In this document: piece after piece, positions 62,448 through 64,000 of the stretch
Layout: each line of letters starts with the position of its first letter
Position numbering within the stretch: position 1 is the first letter of the stretch
Assembly (NCBI GenBank): GCA_945913025.1
Contig: CAMECJ010000008.1
Coordinates: 1 to 64,000, forward strand
Direction: 5' to 3'
DNA: 64,000 nucleotides
Source: an uncultured Elusimicrobia bacterium
Lineage (GTDB): Bacteria; Elusimicrobiota; Elusimicrobia; Elusimicrobiales; Elusimicrobiaceae
The notes under the pieces: generated by a model
Told to the model about the DNA's origin: nothing
The model's input: only the letters and a program-made list of their open reading frames with translations
Databases searched by the model: none
Position numbers and translations under genes: made by a program

Positions 62448-62873
62448 TTATTTACCAAAGCGTTCGGTGAAGGAATGTTCTTCGCCGGCGAACAGTCTTA
62501 AGCGTTTCATTCTGGGCGCGCGGAGTTTGTTTTCGTCCAACATTCTCTTAACGGCCAGTTCCAGTACTCTGGTGGGGTTGTTTTCCAACACGCGTTTAAC
62601 CGGCGTTTCTTTACCGCCTTTGGCGTAACCGGAGTGGGAAAAATAAACTTTCTGTTCCAGTTTTTTACCGGTGAGTTTTACCTTGCCGGCATTGGTAACG
62701 ACGACGAAATCGCCGCAGTCCATATTAGGCGTATAGGTTTTTTTGTGTTTGCCCATAAGAAGAACGGCAATTTGGGTAGCCAGTCTGCCCAGGGTTTGAC
62801 CCGTGGCGTCGATATGATGCCATTTGCGGGTGGTTTCAACTTCCTTTACGGAAGGCAAAAAAGTTTTTGTCAT
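62448..62873 (-). CDS. rplM: Ribosomal protein uL13
   Basis: 141 residues. KWHHIDATGQTLGRLATQIA, GKHKKTYTPNMDCGDFVVVTNA, KVYFSHSGYAKG, RVLELAVKRMLDENKLR. First gene of the conserved rplM-rpsI pair. Confidence 0.98.
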   Translation of the reverse strand: MTKTFLPSVKEVETTRKWHHIDATGQTLGRLATQIAVLLMGKHKKTYTPNMDCGDFVVVTNAGKVKLTGKKLEQKVYFSHSGYAKGGKETPVKRVLENNPTRVLELAVKRMLDENKLRAPRMKRLRLFAGEEHSFTERFGK

Positions 62874-62993
62874 ATTTTTGTTTCTACCTTTTGTAATTAA
62901 TGCGCAGCGGAGTGGTGGCCGCTGTCTTAATGACTCGTGGTTTCCTATATATTATATCAAAATGCGGAATTTTTTTGCAGAAAATATCAGCTG

Positions 62994-63968
62994 TTACAAA
63001 CCGGCAAGCGTCTGGGCAAACAGCTTGCGAATATCAGAAAGCGCGTCCAGGCGCACAAATACGCCGCGCACCTGGGCAGCGTTGGGAAAATCTTTTATCC
63101 AGTATCCGGCCGTTTTGCGGCTGCGGTTTACGCCGATACGCTCCCCGTAGAAAGAAGCATTTTCCTCAATCAGCCCCAAATACGTTTGGAGACGTTTTTT
63201 GGGGTCATGAGAGGACGGCGTTTTGCCTGCCAGCTCATCAATAATATCCTGGAAAATAAACGGGTTGCCCACCGCGCCGCGGCCGATCATCACGCCTTGG
63301 CAGCCCGCCTCTATAAATTCTTTCACGCGCGAAGCGTTAAGCACCCCGCCGTTGCCGATGACGGGAATTTTTACCGCCGCGCACGCCTTGGCTAAAGCGT
63401 CCACATCGGGTTCGCCGCTGTGCACGTCCACCGCCGCGCGCGCGTGCAAGGTAACCGCCGCCGCGCCACAATCCTCGGCTAGTTTGGCTAATCTTGCCCC
63501 CAAAAATTCTTTATGATTAAGCGCAATACGCGTTTTAAGCGTAACAGGAATTGCAACGCTTTTGACTGCGGCAGACAGCAGCCGCGCTAATTTGGCTTCG
63601 TCCTTCATCAGTACGCAGCCCGCACCCGCCTTATTGATTTTTTTTACGGGACAACCGGCATTCAAATCCACGATATCCGCCCCCGCCGCTTCGGCGTTTT
63701 TGGCGGCCTCGGCAATGGTCTCTTCGTCAGAGCCGAAAATCTGCATAGATACGGGGTGTTCTTTCGGATTTACCTGAAGCATTTTCCCGCTTTTGGCGTT
63801 GCCGTAATGAAGCGCGTGCGCCGACACCATTTCCGCACACACCAGCCCCGCGCCGCCGCGCAGGCAAAGCACACGGAACGGCGAATCGGTAATCCCCGCC
63901 ATAGGGGCGAGAATTAAATTATTTTCTGTTGTAACGGAACCTATTGTTAAAGGGCGGATAAACGTCAT
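62994..63968 (-). CDS. dusB: tRNA-dihydrouridine synthase (Dus family)
   Basis: 324 residues. FMN enzyme that reduces uridine in tRNA D-loops. Seen: LILAPMAGITDSPFRVLC, VSMQIFGSDEETI, DLNAGCPVKKINKAGAGCVLMKD with the catalytic Cys, VTLKTRIAL, VTLHARAAVDVHSG, IGNGGVLNASRVKEFIEAG, GVMIGRGAVGNPFIF. Length and motifs fit DusB. The usual Arg-His after VTLHARA-TRxQ is replaced by AAVDVHSG, a small deviation. Probably a single gene; its upstream region lies partly outside the window. Confidence 0.94.
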   Translation of the reverse strand: MTFIRPLTIGSVTTENNLILAPMAGITDSPFRVLCLRGGAGLVCAEMVSAHALHYGNAKSGKMLQVNPKEHPVSMQIFGSDEETIAEAAKNAEAAGADIVDLNAGCPVKKINKAGAGCVLMKDEAKLARLLSAAVKSVAIPVTLKTRIALNHKEFLGARLAKLAEDCGAAAVTLHARAAVDVHSGEPDVDALAKACAAVKIPVIGNGGVLNASRVKEFIEAGCQGVMIGRGAVGNPFIFQDIIDELAGKTPSSHDPKKRLQTYLGLIEENASFYGERIGVNRSRKTAGYWIKDFPNAAQVRGVFVRLDALSDIRKLFAQTLAGL

Positions 63969-64000
63969 TGGGCAACTTTCCAGTGTGGTTTAAAAGCAGG

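Overview
The window looks like part of the chromosome of an anaerobic, diderm (outer-membrane) bacterium, most likely an Elusimicrobiota of the Elusimicrobium/gut lineage. This placement is inferred. It rests on the scatter of stand-alone type IV pilin-like genes (five with a textbook GFTLIE signal plus one degenerate one), an [FeFe]-hydrogenase of the group B type, and clear outer-membrane functions: an RND efflux pump with its outer-membrane factor, an autotransporter-like barrel, LpoB-like and LPP20-like lipoproteins. No rRNA, tRNA, CRISPR array or insertion sequence was recognised.

Layout. 1-7.9 kb is a visibly AT-richer accessory block on the + strand: a tandem-repeat TPR protein cut by the window edge, a 33-codon ORF with a strong ribosome site, then a tight six-gene cluster (FlgO/CsgG-like protein, two LPP20-like lipoproteins, an autotransporter-like surface protein, an unknown protein, and a ClpX-like unfoldase without the ClpX zinc finger). 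7.9-8.7 kb holds gene debris and a terminator. 8.7-14.4 kb is a five-gene, translationally coupled murein-recycling operon (AI-2E-type permease, ampG-like, murQ, anmK, nagZ-like). Convergent to it, 21.2-14.4 kb is a minus-strand operon: deoxyhypusine synthase-like, outer-membrane barrel, DoxX-like, dnaX, recR, comEC. glyA follows at 21.3 kb.

23-27 kb is glmU-prs-rplY-pth, 27-29 kb rsmE-mtaB, 30-33.8 kb hrcA-grpE-dnaK with a CIRCE-like operator, 34-36 kb tatD plus two envelope proteins, 36.2-37.4 kb infC-rpmI-rplT, and 37.6-40 kb nusB-ligA. 41-45.7 kb is an envelope operon (LpoB-like, COG3014-like, LPP20-like, FKBP-type isomerase and two membrane-anchored proteins). Then come a DMT permease (46-47 kb), an RND tripartite pump (47.6-53.6 kb), a D-2-hydroxyacid dehydrogenase with cysteine synthase (53.8-55.7 kb), an exported unknown protein, cardiolipin synthase, an EEP-family phosphodiesterase and the hydrogenase (56.4-61 kb), then rplM-rpsI and a dihydrouridine synthase.

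The most striking pattern is in the pilin genes. All five GFTLIE pilins lie on the minus strand as single-gene units, and each has the same promoter-like element upstream: a TTGACC-type -35 box, a spacer made almost entirely of 11-12 T residues, then a TANNNT -10 box. The spacer is 16 nt in four cases and 15 in one, whereas ordinary promoters in the window have 17. This is the design of a phase-variable (slipped-strand) promoter. In three of the five, a conserved palindrome-rich element of about 190-230 bp sits between the neighbouring operon's terminator and the T-tract promoter, and two of those also carry a second palindrome of about 77 bp in the untranslated leader. I read this as a dispersed pilin cassette family with switchable expression. 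Several other genes have a TACAAT-type -10 box 6-7 nt before the ATG, suggesting leaderless transcripts.
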